Positions 51,911 to 61,869 are shown, counted from the stretch's first letter. The stretch: DNA of 64,000 nt from Mucilaginibacter sp. KACC 22773 (GCF_028736215.1 NZ_CP117883.1:1364001-1428000); one strand, 5' to 3'. Translations and numbers: made by a program. The notes: a model not told the origin generated them from the letters alone.

Positions 51911-54900
51911 ATGTTGTTTTACAAAATATACAGATCATTGCCGGCGAGGTTTTTGTTGTGGAACTGTTTTATGATGACGGTTTTTTTATCGGCCTGCAAA
52001 CCTAAAAAGGCGGGCGAGGGCGTTTTTAAGTTATTACCTGCTAATGAAACCGGGTTGGATTTTGTAAACAAAAATATCGTTTCCGATTCTGTTAACATTC
52101 TTGATTACCTGTATTTCTATAACGGCGCTGGCGTAGCTGCTGCCGATTTTAATAACGATGGCCTGCAGGATCTGTATTTTGTATCTAACCAGGGTTCCAA
52201 TAAACTTTACCTTAACAAAGGGAAATTAAAGTTTCAGGATATTACCGCCAAAGCGGGCGTAGCGGGTACAGGTAACTGGAAAACCGGCGTAACAGTTGTT
52301 GATATCAATGGCGATGGGCTTAAAGATATTTATGTATCGGTAGTATCGGGCTATAAAGGCTTTAAAGGTAAAAATCAGCTTTACATTAACAACGGCGATT
52401 TGACGTTTACCGAATCTGCCGCCAAATACGGGCTCGATTTTGCGGGCTTCTCCACCCAGGTTTCTTTTTTTGATTATGATAAAGATGGCGATCTGGATAT
52501 GTTCCTGCTTACTTCATCGGTACATAGCAACGATACCTATGGCGATTCTACCCTAAGGTTTAAGTACAGCCACGATGCAGGCGACCATCTTTTTAGGAAC
52601 GATAACGGGCATTTTACCGATGTTACTGCCAAATCGGGCATTTACAGCGCCCCGATAGGCTATGGCCTTGGCCTTAGCATTGGCGATTTGAACAATGATG
52701 GCTGGGACGATATTTATGTAAGCAACGATTTTTTTGAACAGGATTATTACTACATCAACCAGCACGATGGCACTTTTAAGGAACAGCTAAAAAGTGCTTT
52801 TGGCCATACCAGCCTCTTCTCGATGGGTAACACCATCAGCGATATCAATAAGGACGGCCACCTGGACGTGCTCACCACCGATATGTTGCCCGAGGATTTG
52901 AAAGCACTGCGGTCGACCATAAATGACGAGCCACTGGATATTTACAACCAGGAAGTTAATGCCGGGTATTATTACCAGTACTCAAAAAATTGCCTGCAGC
53001 TTAATGTTGGCAATGGCAATAAGTTTGTTGATATGAGCTTATACGGTGGGGTATCGGCTACCGATTGGACGTGGTCGCCCCTGGTGCAGGATTTTGATAT
53101 GGATGGCCGCAAGGATATGTTTTTTAGCAACGGGATAAAAAAACGCCTTAACGATATGGATTACCTGAAATACCTGGGCAATCCTGAAGTGATGCAGGAA
53201 TACAAAACCAGCCGGGTATTTGATAAGGATAAAATTAATATGATGCCTGATGGTGCAGTGCACAATTTTTTTTACCACGGTGATGACCTGCTAAAATTCA
53301 CCGATGCATCTTTTAACAACGATATGCAAAAGCCCTCTATCTCGGCGGGCTCGGTAGCCGTCGATCTGGATAATGACGGCGACCTGGAAATTGTGACCAA
53401 CAACATGGATGAGCAGGCTTACATTTACAATAACACCACCATGGAAGGTAGGGGGAAAGATAACCCGGCTTATTTAAAATATGCTGTTAAATATACCAAA
53501 GCTAATCCGGATGGTATTGGTACCAGGTTTTTCCTGAAATCGGGTAAGCAACTGGACCACCAGGAAATTCAAACCAGTAATGCTTATGCGAGCAACCTGA
53601 GCAGCGAGTTGCTTTTTACCTTTCTGCCGGGCGATAAGCCGCAGGAAATGTTGGTAATATGGCCGGATAACAGCTGGCAGTTGATAAGGGATTTTAAGCC
53701 GGGCACTAAAACAGTAATAAAATTTGACAGCGACCAAACGCAATCAACCGGCGATGTGTCCTCGGTAATAAATACATTTATCAGTAATAAGCAACCCTTT
53801 GATTATACGCCGGTTCAGGCTAAGTTATTGGCAAGGTTAAAGCCTTTTGATACGCCCGATTTTAATTACTATTCATTGTTGCCGCATACTTATTTGCCGC
53901 ATACACCTGCTGTTGCCGTGGCCGATGTTAATGGCGATGGTATTGATGATATTTACGTGGGCGGCTTTGCCGGCGAAGAAAAATACCTGCTGGCAGGCGA
54001 AAAAAACGGTGGCTATACCAAAATTTTGGTGCCGCAATTTAACCAGGTTAAAGATTACGGCGATGGACAGGCTGTTTGGGCCGATGTTAATAATGATGGC
54101 AAACCCGATTTACTGGTGATTAGCACCAATCACCCCTTACAGGAAAGTGATAAACTGCTGCCGCCACGTTTGTACATTAACAAAGGAAATTTCCGGTTCG
54201 AGTATAAGGCATTACCCAAAATAGTTAATCAAACTGCTAAAATAGCCGTGTTTGATTTTAATGGAGATGGACGGAATGATGTTTTATTAACGGGCAGCAT
54301 TTCTTATACCAACTATACCGCACCGCGCCCGTCGACCATTTTGATTAACAAGGGTAATGGAAATTTCGAGGTGAGTCATGATAAACAGTACAATGATATT
54401 ACTGCCATTCAGTACGTAACGGATATAGTTACAGCCGATATTGACCACAATGGTAAACCCGATTTGGTAATCACCGCCGAGTGGCAGCCCGTACAGCTAT
54501 TTTTGAATGATGGCAAAAAGCTGAATAAATTTTCATCACCGGTGCTGGAAGCCCAAAAAGGCTGGTGGCAATCGGTAATGGTGGCCGATGTGGATGGCGA
54601 TGGCAAAGCCGACCTCGTAGCAGGTAATTGGGGAACCAACAATAAATACAATGTAACCCCCGAACAGCCCTTGTATGCTTACAATAGCGATTTGGATAAA
54701 GATGGTAAAAACGATTTGATACTATCCTATTGTGTAAAAGGACAATACTATCCATTTCGCCCTAAAAACGATTTGGAGCAGGAGCTGCCTTATCTGAAAA
54801 AGGAATGGCTGAGCTACCAAAAAATGGCCGATAAAACCACCGCCGAAATATTTAAAGATAAACTGGATGAAGAAAACCGTTTAACCGCCAATCAGTTCAG

Positions 54901-55249
54901 CAGTATTTTTGTGAGCGATGTGCTGCATGCCACCAAATTTGAGCCCTTGCCTTATCAATACCAGCAGGCGCCCATTCGGTCAATTATGCGTGCGAATAAT
55001 AAAGCCGGGGATTTGCTGTTGAATGGCAACTTTTGGGGCGTGGTACCTTACGAAGGTAAGTACGATGCGTTAGGCCTGGTTGGTCTGCACTATGATAAAA
55101 ATCAAAAAAAGTTTTCGGCACCCGGCTATATGGTGAATGCGGCCTTTAATTTCCAGGAGCTCCCGTTCATCAGTACTATAAAAAGGGCCACATCCAACAA
55201 TTACCTCATCGTCACTTATGATGGCAGGCTGATGCTGGTTACTCAATAA
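51911..55249 (+). CDS. FG-GAP/VCBS-repeat, ASPIC/UnbV-domain lipoprotein, copy 2
   Basis: A 1112-residue paralogue of the preceding gene with lipobox FLSAC (Cys29; a Met21 start is also possible). It has the same order: N-terminal FG-GAP repeats (DFNNDGLQDLYF, DINGDGLKDIYV, DYDKDGDLDMFL), an ASPIC/UnbV-like region around 510-600 (GIGTRFFLKSG, MLVIWPDNSWQLI), and a second propeller (DVNGDGIDDIYV, DVNNDGKPDLLV, DVDGDGKADLVA). The calcium-loop aspartates are well kept. Two dissimilar copies may form a heteromeric surface complex with SusCD. It ends 7 bases before the convergent GyrI-like gene with no room for a terminator. Confidence 0.88.
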   Translation: MLFYKIYRSLPARFLLWNCFMMTVFLSACKPKKAGEGVFKLLPANETGLDFVNKNIVSDSVNILDYLYFYNGAGVAAADFNNDGLQDLYFVSNQGSNKLYLNKGKLKFQDITAKAGVAGTGNWKTGVTVVDINGDGLKDIYVSVVSGYKGFKGKNQLYINNGDLTFTESAAKYGLDFAGFSTQVSFFDYDKDGDLDMFLLTSSVHSNDTYGDSTLRFKYSHDAGDHLFRNDNGHFTDVTAKSGIYSAPIGYGLGLSIGDLNNDGWDDIYVSNDFFEQDYYYINQHDGTFKEQLKSAFGHTSLFSMGNTISDINKDGHLDVLTTDMLPEDLKALRSTINDEPLDIYNQEVNAGYYYQYSKNCLQLNVGNGNKFVDMSLYGGVSATDWTWSPLVQDFDMDGRKDMFFSNGIKKRLNDMDYLKYLGNPEVMQEYKTSRVFDKDKINMMPDGAVHNFFYHGDDLLKFTDASFNNDMQKPSISAGSVAVDLDNDGDLEIVTNNMDEQAYIYNNTTMEGRGKDNPAYLKYAVKYTKANPDGIGTRFFLKSGKQLDHQEIQTSNAYASNLSSELLFTFLPGDKPQEMLVIWPDNSWQLIRDFKPGTKTVIKFDSDQTQSTGDVSSVINTFISNKQPFDYTPVQAKLLARLKPFDTPDFNYYSLLPHTYLPHTPAVAVADVNGDGIDDIYVGGFAGEEKYLLAGEKNGGYTKILVPQFNQVKDYGDGQAVWADVNNDGKPDLLVISTNHPLQESDKLLPPRLYINKGNFRFEYKALPKIVNQTAKIAVFDFNGDGRNDVLLTGSISYTNYTAPRPSTILINKGNGNFEVSHDKQYNDITAIQYVTDIVTADIDHNGKPDLVITAEWQPVQLFLNDGKKLNKFSSPVLEAQKGWWQSVMVADVDGDGKADLVAGNWGTNNKYNVTPEQPLYAYNSDLDKDGKNDLILSYCVKGQYYPFRPKNDLEQELPYLKKEWLSYQKMADKTTAEIFKDKLDEENRLTANQFSSIFVSDVLHATKFEPLPYQYQQAPIRSIMRANNKAGDLLLNGNFWGVVPYEGKYDALGLVGLHYDKNQKKFSAPGYMVNAAFNFQELPFISTIKRATSNNYLIVTYDGRLMLVTQ

Positions 55250-55256
55250 TTATCCT

Positions 55257-56186
55257 TTAAAATATGGGGTAGTATATTTTGGTAACCCATTTTGAGGTGT
55301 CCTTTTCAAGATACCTATCGGTCACCATCGATTCAAAAGGCATGGCAGGAGCTACCAGTTTATGATCTTTCATATACATCCTTACTTCTTCAAAGGCATC
55401 GTTTACCGTATTGGGGCCGCCCTTTACATCGGCTATCAGTAAATTGCCACCCATTACCAGGTTGTTGATAATCGATCCTTTACCCGGCGTTATTTTTTTA
55501 TCAATGGGGATAGCATAGCTAACCTGGTATTCTTTACTGCCCACCTGGGTGATATTCAACATCGGGAAATTAGTCATTTTGGCTCCTTTAGCTATAGCTT
55601 CCTTTTTCAGGTTTTCAATACTGCTATATATACTTTCCATATCGGGGTAGGTAGCGGCGCTTGCCGTTGTTGTCAGTAAAAACGGGTCTGTAACTTTATT
55701 TATGTAAATTTTATAACCGTAGGCGTTTTTCTGATCCTCTAAAAATGTTTTGAAGCGGGCTAAAACCTGCCCTGTTTTGTTTTGAAGATCGCGTGCTGCA
55801 AAATAATTCATTACCCGTTGTACCGGATTCATGCTGCTTTGTTTTTTGCCCCCCAAAGTTACTTTTGCCGAAAAATCTCCCGCTAAATAATTAATATCAG
55901 CATTAATTTTAAAACTGCCCTGTTGCAAATCTACATTTACACCGCCGTTGGTGGTTTTATTGATGGTGAGCTGTACCCCGTCATAAGCAAACTGGTTTTC
56001 ATTGATTTTTGTGCCAGGCCACCATTTGTCCCAACGTTGTTGATGGGTAAGGAATTTGGCCACCACGCCATCCGATGCTTCGATGGTTAGCTGGTTGCTT
56101 ACGGTTAGAGTAGATGGGATTATAAAATATATAGGGGCTGCAATAACTACAACAGCGGCAAAAATTATCAGTACGGTTTTCTTCAT
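55257..56186 (-). CDS. Membrane-anchored SRPBCC/GyrI-like domain protein
   Basis: A 309-residue protein from the ATG at 56186 (MKKTVLIIFAAVVVIAAPIYF, one N-terminal membrane helix); the frame is open 67 codons upstream but overlaps the AraC gene and is rejected. Residues about 30-140 look like a START/SRPBCC-type domain, and about 165-300 (DPFLLTTTASAATYPDMESIYSSIENLKKEAI) like the GyrI/AraC-effector-binding fold. Such proteins bind small hydrophobic molecules. It is last in a loose minus-strand group with SDR and AraC genes. Confidence 0.72.
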   Translation of the reverse strand: MKKTVLIIFAAVVVIAAPIYFIIPSTLTVSNQLTIEASDGVVAKFLTHQQRWDKWWPGTKINENQFAYDGVQLTINKTTNGGVNVDLQQGSFKINADINYLAGDFSAKVTLGGKKQSSMNPVQRVMNYFAARDLQNKTGQVLARFKTFLEDQKNAYGYKIYINKVTDPFLLTTTASAATYPDMESIYSSIENLKKEAIAKGAKMTNFPMLNITQVGSKEYQVSYAIPIDKKITPGKGSIINNLVMGGNLLIADVKGGPNTVNDAFEEVRMYMKDHKLVAPAMPFESMVTDRYLEKDTSKWVTKIYYPIF

Positions 56187-56295
56187 TTGGGTTATAAAGG
56201 GGCGTCCAAATTTAAATATAATGGACCAATGCGCGGCATTCGAAACGCAAATAAGCGATGGTATACCCAAATAAAAAGCAGGCAAATATTTTTCC

Positions 56296-57204
56296 CTATG
56301 ATCTGAACGCCACAGGGGTAAACGATGTTTGTTTTTTAAAGTATTTAGAAAAATGGGCAGGGTCATCATAACCCAGTGCATAGGCAATTTCGCTTATGCT
56401 CCAATGGGTTTGTTTCAACAATATTTTAGCCTCCTGTATTATCCTGTTACCAATAATTTCGGTTGTGGTACTGCCTGTAACCTCTTTTAGTACCTTGTTC
56501 AGGTGATTAACATGCACAGCCAGGCGGTCGGCATAATCTTTGGCGGTTCGCAAACCAAGTTTTTGGTGCGGGGGCTCAAGCGGGAATTGCCGTTCCAGCA
56601 ATTCGATAAACAGGGAAGATATCCGTTCAGACGCGTTTTGCGCGGTACTTATGGCCAGCATCGGCTGTAATTTTTGCCCGTAATGTATAAGCTCTAAAAC
56701 CAGGGTGCGTAAAAGGTCATATTTGTACTGGTAATCGGCATCAAGCTCCCGCTGCATCTTTCTGAAAATGTATTCAATTTCGTTTATCTCTGTCTCGGAA
56801 ACCTGGAAAACCGGTACCTGCCCCGGTTGAAATATGGGCAATTCATCCAACAATACCGCCGACTTGCCTGGCGAAAGAAAATCGGGCGTGAAAATGCAAA
56901 ACATACCGGTTTGGTTGCCATCTTTGGGCAGCCAGCGATAGGGGATTTTTGGTGTGGCAAACAGCAGGGCGTTTTTCTGTATATCTATTACCTTATCGGC
57001 ATACTCGGCCTTGCTTTTGCCTCTCAACCAGCTAATTTTGTAGTACGCCCTGCGGCTGTAAGGCATTATTCTTTCTCCGGTCGCTTTATCAAACAACTTT
57101 TCGGCTTCAAATACATTGAAATGGCCAAGCTCTTTACTCGTCCCACCATGAAACGGCGCGCCGTTCCGGTGGTAAAAATCTTCGAGAGATGTATTGGTAA
57201 TCAT
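56296..57204 (-). CDS. AraC-family transcriptional regulator
   Basis: A 302-residue regulator starting at the ATG at 57204 (MITNTSLEDFYHRNG); 30 further upstream codons are open but unlikely. The N-terminal part is a cupin-like AraC-binding domain (about 20-150), the C-terminus a double HTH: TAKDYADRLAVHVNHLNKVLKEVTG and SISEIAYALGYDDPAHFSKYFKKQTSFTPVAFR. AraC genes of this pattern often control an adjacent oxidoreductase; the SDR gene is 122 bases upstream on the same strand. Effector unknown. Confidence 0.9.
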   Translation of the reverse strand: MITNTSLEDFYHRNGAPFHGGTSKELGHFNVFEAEKLFDKATGERIMPYSRRAYYKISWLRGKSKAEYADKVIDIQKNALLFATPKIPYRWLPKDGNQTGMFCIFTPDFLSPGKSAVLLDELPIFQPGQVPVFQVSETEINEIEYIFRKMQRELDADYQYKYDLLRTLVLELIHYGQKLQPMLAISTAQNASERISSLFIELLERQFPLEPPHQKLGLRTAKDYADRLAVHVNHLNKVLKEVTGSTTTEIIGNRIIQEAKILLKQTHWSISEIAYALGYDDPAHFSKYFKKQTSFTPVAFRS

Positions 57205-57326
57205 ACTGCTTTTCCGAAATTTAAAGTTAGCAATTAATGCATTGTTATCAGCAATTGCCATTAGCGGCAGGTAAAAGCAGGACGCACCATTCAATCAAGT
57301 ACTGCCCTGCTTTTTACTCAGTTTTA

Positions 57327-58091
57327 TTATACCAGCATGCCGCCCGAAGCTTCAATACGCTGCCCGTTTACCCACCGCGCATCTTCGGTACATAAAAAGG
57401 CTACTACGCCGCCAATATCTTCGGCCACAGCCGGCCGGCCTAATGCCGTTACCGAGCTTACTTGTTTTTGTGTTTCTTCACTTGCCCGGAAGTGCCCGCC
57501 GCCAAAATCTGTCATTACCGCGCCGGGTGCCACAGTGTTGGCCCTGATGCCCCTTGAACCTAACTCTTTGGCGAGGTAACGGGTAAATACTTCAACGGCT
57601 CCTTTCATAGCAGCGTAAACCGACGACCGTGGAAAAGATACCCTGGTTAAACCGCTGGATATGTTAACAATGCCCCCGCCGTCATTCATCAGTGGGATTA
57701 AGCCTTGCGTTAAAAAATAAACGCCTTTAAAATGAATGTTTAGCAGCTCATCAAAAAACTCGTCGGTAACCTCTTCAATCAATTTATATCCCCCGATGCC
57801 GGCGTTATTAATCAAAAAATCAATGCGGTTTGCACCAAAAGTATTGGTTAAAATATCTTTAACCTGATCAGTAAAAGCGGCAAAGCTTTTAATGTCGCCG
57901 GCATTGAGTTGTAGCGTTGCCGCTTTTCTGCCGCTTTGTTGAATTTGGTTAACCACATCTTGCGCCTCTGCCAGTTTGCTGTTGTAGGTAAGTATCACAT
58001 CAATACCCTTTTCGGCAAGCCGAAGCGCCATATCTTTACCTAAGCCCCGGCTGCCACCGGTAACTAAGGCTATTTTATTTTTACTCTCCAT
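57327..58091 (-). CDS. SDR-family oxidoreductase
   Basis: A 254-residue classical short-chain dehydrogenase/reductase. Cofactor motif TGGSRGLG (G-x3-G-x-G) at 10-17, NNAG, active-site Ser in VNISSGLTR, and Y-x3-K as SVYAAMKGAVEVF. The Arg after the glycine motif favours NADP(H). The most similar type is 3-oxoacyl-ACP reductase-like, but the substrate cannot be assigned. It is the first gene of the minus-strand SDR-AraC-GyrI-like group and its upstream 276-base gap is shared with the haloperoxidase-type gene. Confidence 0.93.
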   Translation of the reverse strand: MESKNKIALVTGGSRGLGKDMALRLAEKGIDVILTYNSKLAEAQDVVNQIQQSGRKAATLQLNAGDIKSFAAFTDQVKDILTNTFGANRIDFLINNAGIGGYKLIEEVTDEFFDELLNIHFKGVYFLTQGLIPLMNDGGGIVNISSGLTRVSFPRSSVYAAMKGAVEVFTRYLAKELGSRGIRANTVAPGAVMTDFGGGHFRASEETQKQVSSVTALGRPAVAEDIGGVVAFLCTEDARWVNGQRIEASGGMLV

Positions 58092-58367
58092 TTTGATAAT
58101 TTTTATGATACAAAATTGCCATTATTAGTATTGCAATCGTTTGTAATAATCAATCCGTTACTTGTACAATTCAAATGATATTGATGCTGCAGCTTTGTAA
58201 TGGTTAATTAAATTTGGGTAGCTTAAATTCCAGCAAAAAATCACATAAAAACCCCCTTTTTATAGCGTAGTATAGGATATAAAAGCCTATATTAGCTGTC
58301 AATCAATGCAAAAAACAGCAGGATTATCCTCTTTGTCCGGCTTGTTTTTCAACCTATTTTATAATTT

Positions 58368-59693
58368 ATGAGATCCTTTCTAATTTGTATTGCGGGCGGG
58401 CTATTTTTACTCTCCTCCTGCAAAAAGCCCGAGTACCAAAAAATAATGCACGATCCTGAACTGTATCGTGTTACCGTAAAGAAATTAAACGATATTGTGC
58501 TGGAGAACAACTTTCCGCCGGTTACTGCTTCACGTAATTATGTGTATGCCAATATCGCAGCCTACCAGGTTATCGCGGCCGGCGATCCGGCGCATTTCAG
58601 GTCGTTAGCCGGCCAAATCAAACATTTGCCGCCAACACCAAAACCTTCAAAAGATACCACGGTTGATTACCAGTTTGCATCGCTGCTGGCATTTTGCTTT
58701 GTGGGTAATGCGGTAACGTTTCCGGAAGGCAGTATGGACCAGTATGTAGATGGGCTTAAGCAAAAAGCAAAAGATGCCGGCATGCCCGATGATTTGTTTG
58801 AAGGATCGGTAAATTATGCCAATAAAGTGGCCAAATCTATCATGAAGTGGAGCAAAGGCGATAATTATTTAAAAACCCGGTCGGCAAGTAAATTTACGGT
58901 GAAACAGCAGGATGGCCGCTGGATCCCGACGCCGCCTATGTATGCCCAGGCACTGGAAGCACACTGGGGCGAGATAAGGCCAATGGTTTTGGATTCTGCG
59001 TCGCAATTAATCCCGCCGGATCCCCCGGCTTTTGACGTTAAAAACAAAAACGGAAGGTTTTACCTGCAGGCGCTTGAAGTGAAAAACATTGTCGACAGCC
59101 TTACCACCGAACAAAAGCACCAGGCCGATTTTTGGGACGACAACGCATTTAAGCTGAACGTAGTGGGCCATGCCTCATTTGCCACCAAAAAGTTTTCGCC
59201 GGGAGGCCACTGGATGAATATTACCGGAACAGTTACCCGCGCCAAAAAGCTTGATTTTAACACCACAGTGAGTGTTTACACCGAAACTGCCATTGCTTTA
59301 TTTGATGGTTTTATCAATTGCTGGTATTTAAAATACCGCTCAAACTACGTACGCCCCGAAACTATTATCACCAAATACATTAATGCTGATTGGCGGCCGT
59401 ATATCCAAACCCCACCTTTTCCCGAATACAGCAGCGGGCACGCGGTAATATCATCGGCCGCTGCTGAGGTACTCACCAGCAAGTTTGGCGATAATTTTGC
59501 CTATACCGATTCGTCGGAGATGGAATTTGGGATAGCGCCGCTCTCCTTCAAGTCATTCAGGGAAGCCGCAAAGTCAGCAGCCATGTCTCGGGTGTTGGGT
59601 GGCATCCACTTTAAAAACGCCTGTGTTGTGGGCAATGAACAAGGTGCCGAAATTGGGCAGCTGGTGGTAAAAAAACTGCAATTAAAAAAATAA
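58368..59693 (+). CDS. PAP2 / vanadium haloperoxidase-type lipoprotein
   Basis: A 441-residue lipoprotein (lipobox LLSSC, Cys18) of the vanadium-dependent haloperoxidase / acid phosphatase superfamily. The oxyanion pocket is visible: KYRSNYVRP (K-x6-RP), EYSSGHAV (usual PSGH, here SSGH), and SRVLGGIHF (S-R-x5-H). The Asp that often follows the last His at four residues is missing. Members are haloperoxidases or phosphatases; the sequence does not tell which. It is 15 bases before the GH65 gene, probably in the same operon. Similar lipoproteins are frequently found next to SusCD/GH65 loci in Bacteroidota. Confidence 0.85.
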   Translation: MRSFLICIAGGLFLLSSCKKPEYQKIMHDPELYRVTVKKLNDIVLENNFPPVTASRNYVYANIAAYQVIAAGDPAHFRSLAGQIKHLPPTPKPSKDTTVDYQFASLLAFCFVGNAVTFPEGSMDQYVDGLKQKAKDAGMPDDLFEGSVNYANKVAKSIMKWSKGDNYLKTRSASKFTVKQQDGRWIPTPPMYAQALEAHWGEIRPMVLDSASQLIPPDPPAFDVKNKNGRFYLQALEVKNIVDSLTTEQKHQADFWDDNAFKLNVVGHASFATKKFSPGGHWMNITGTVTRAKKLDFNTTVSVYTETAIALFDGFINCWYLKYRSNYVRPETIITKYINADWRPYIQTPPFPEYSSGHAVISSAAAEVLTSKFGDNFAYTDSSEMEFGIAPLSFKSFREAAKSAAMSRVLGGIHFKNACVVGNEQGAEIGQLVVKKLQLKK

Positions 59694-59707
59694 TATATAC
59701 GATATTG

Positions 59708-61750
59708 ATGATGAATAAGCTATCAAAATGGCTCATGTTACTGGCCTTTGTTGTTCCTGTTGCAGCAAATGCCCAGGGTGCCGACCCATGGACGGTTAAA
59801 GCAGATAAAATAGACCCGGCAAATTATTACGGCATCACCGTTGCCAACGGGATGATAGGTATTGTATCGGCACCTGAGCCTTTTAAGGTGAAAAATGTGG
59901 TGCTTGCAGGGGCATATGACCTGTACGGCAGGGGTAGGGTGAGCAATTTTTTAAACAGTTTTAACCTGCTGAACATGTACCTGGAGATTGATGGCCGACG
60001 TATTGATGCCAAAAATATCAGCAATTTTAAGCAGGAACTGGATATGCAGCATGCCGCCTTTACCACCACGTTTGATTATGGTGATAAAGCAACTATCAAA
60101 TACACTTACTATTCCCTGCGACAATTGCCATTTACCGTATTGATGGACGTGGCCGTTATAGCCAAAAAGGCCATCAACATTACATCGGCCAGCGTAATGG
60201 AAGCGCCGGATGCCTTAAAGGAAGTTCAAAACTATTATAACGAGATTGACAGGCCGCATGTAACCATTAGCCTGTTAACATCTACAGCAAAAAGTCCCAC
60301 CGGTAAAATGCAGTTATGTGCATCCACTTCGTTTTTATTTAACGAGCCGCACGGCCAGGAGCCGCGTATTATTCACGAAATGTGGGATAATAACATGCAC
60401 CTGATGAAATTCAGCAAAGCCGTTGCCGCCGGCGAAACTTATAAATACGCGGTTACGGGCTCATCCATAACGTCGGTACACCATGCTGATCCGTTAAACG
60501 AGGCCGAGCGCCTCACTATTTTTGCCAAACTGGAAGGCCGCGACCGCCTGATCAAATTCCACAACAAAGCCTGGGACGACCTTTGGGCCAGCGATATCCA
60601 GATTGAAGGCGACGCGCAGGCGCAGCAGGATGTACACAGCATGCTGTATCATCTGTATTCGTTTTCGCGCGCGGGTACTGCTTACTCGCCGTCGCCAATG
60701 GGGCTTTCGGGTTTGGGCTATAACGGCCACATTTTTTGGGACTGCGATATCTGGATGTATCCCGCCATGCTGGTGCTGCACCCCGAGATTGCCAAATCTA
60801 TGGTCGAATACCGTTTTGAGCGGCTGGATGCCGCCCGTAAAAATGCTTTTTCGCATGGTTATAAAGGGGCTATGTTCCCCTGGGAAAGTGCCGATAGCGG
60901 GGTAGAAGAAACCCCCGTTTGGGCCTTGAGTGGGCCGTTTGAGCACCATATTACTGCCGATGTTGCCCTGGCTGCCTGGAATTATTATTGCGTAACCCAG
61001 GACAAGCAATGGCTGCGCGAAAAAGGCTGGCCCATACTATCGGCAACTGCCGATTTTTGGGCAAGCCGGGTTGAGCGTAACGGCACTGGCCATTACGATA
61101 TCAAAAATGTGGTAGCCGCCGATGAGTGGGCCGAAAATATTGATAACAATGCCTTTACAAATGCTGCCGCCATTGCCAACCTGCAAAACGCAACCGCCGC
61201 TGCCAAAATATTGGGAGAAAAAGCGGACGCCGACTGGCAGCTGGTAGCGCAAAATATCCCTATCCTGAAAATGGATAACGGCGTAACCCGCGAACATGCC
61301 ACCTATAACGGCGAAGGTATTAAACAGGCAGATGTTAACCTGTTGGCCTATCCGCTGAAAACGATAACCGATGCCGGGCAGATTAAAAAAGACCTGGAAT
61401 ACTACGAAACCCGTGTACCCAACGAAGGGACCCCGGCCATGACCCAGGCTGTTTTTGCCCTGCTATATGCCCGCCTGGGTAACGGTGATAAAGCATATCA
61501 TTTTTTTAAGGATGCTTACGAGCCAAACCTTAACCCGCCATTCCGAGTAATTGCCGAAACCAAGGGAGGTACCAATCCCTATTTTGCAACAGGCGCTGGC
61601 GGTATTATCCAAAGCTTACTCATGGGTTTTGGCGGGTTGGATATAACCCCCACAGGTATTACACAGTTAAAAAGCAAGCTGCCATCCAACTGGAAATCGC
61701 TAAAGATAACCGGCGTTGGAGTTAACAAGGCGACTTATACAATAAAGTAA
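59708..61750 (+). CDS. Exported glycoside hydrolase family 65 enzyme
   Basis: About 680 residues with a signal peptide (ANAQG); the ATG at 59708 is preferred over a TTG three bases upstream. The GH65 core is clear: LGYNGHIFWDCDIWMYPAMLVLHPEIAKSMVEYRFERL, GYKGAMFPWES, and the catalytic block ADEWAENIDNNAFTN (E474, general acid). The end has FATGAGGIIQSLLMGFGGL, as in glucosidase-type members (acid trehalase, PGGHG), which together with secretion argues for hydrolysis rather than phosphorolysis. Likely substrates are alpha-glucosides such as trehalose or kojibiose. It follows the PAP2-type gene and faces the trehalase gene. Confidence 0.88.
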   Translation: MMNKLSKWLMLLAFVVPVAANAQGADPWTVKADKIDPANYYGITVANGMIGIVSAPEPFKVKNVVLAGAYDLYGRGRVSNFLNSFNLLNMYLEIDGRRIDAKNISNFKQELDMQHAAFTTTFDYGDKATIKYTYYSLRQLPFTVLMDVAVIAKKAINITSASVMEAPDALKEVQNYYNEIDRPHVTISLLTSTAKSPTGKMQLCASTSFLFNEPHGQEPRIIHEMWDNNMHLMKFSKAVAAGETYKYAVTGSSITSVHHADPLNEAERLTIFAKLEGRDRLIKFHNKAWDDLWASDIQIEGDAQAQQDVHSMLYHLYSFSRAGTAYSPSPMGLSGLGYNGHIFWDCDIWMYPAMLVLHPEIAKSMVEYRFERLDAARKNAFSHGYKGAMFPWESADSGVEETPVWALSGPFEHHITADVALAAWNYYCVTQDKQWLREKGWPILSATADFWASRVERNGTGHYDIKNVVAADEWAENIDNNAFTNAAAIANLQNATAAAKILGEKADADWQLVAQNIPILKMDNGVTREHATYNGEGIKQADVNLLAYPLKTITDAGQIKKDLEYYETRVPNEGTPAMTQAVFALLYARLGNGDKAYHFFKDAYEPNLNPPFRVIAETKGGTNPYFATGAGGIIQSLLMGFGGLDITPTGITQLKSKLPSNWKSLKITGVGVNKATYTIK

Positions 61751-61778
61751 AAGACAACTTTAGATTGCAAAAATTAGC

Positions 61779-61811
61779 AGACTTACGAAGTTTTTAAAAC
61801 TTCGTAAGTCT
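61779..61811. terminator. Perfect 16-bp inverted repeat between GH65 and trehalase genes
   Basis: Arms AGACTTACGAAGTTTT (61779-61794) and its exact complement (61796-61811) around one T. It lies 28 bases after the GH65 stop and 58 before the convergent trehalase stop, so it can terminate both directions: T-rich on both sides of the loop, though T-tails are weak. Similar palindromes recur in related genomes, so it may also be a dispersed repeat. Confidence 0.6.
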
Positions 61812-61869
61812 TTCATCACTTTGTAGCTACATTCATAATTATCGATTAGCAACAGGTATCGTAAGATCA

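Noticed and set aside
56187..56387. 67-codon N-terminal extension of the GyrI-like protein
   Set aside because: It overlaps the AraC gene and precedes a clear membrane-anchor start at 56186.
55257..58091. SDR-AraC-GyrI-like genes as part of the glycan locus
   Set aside because: They are on the opposite strand, have no carbohydrate-related motif, and look like an insertion between the two halves of the locus; I keep them as a separate unit.
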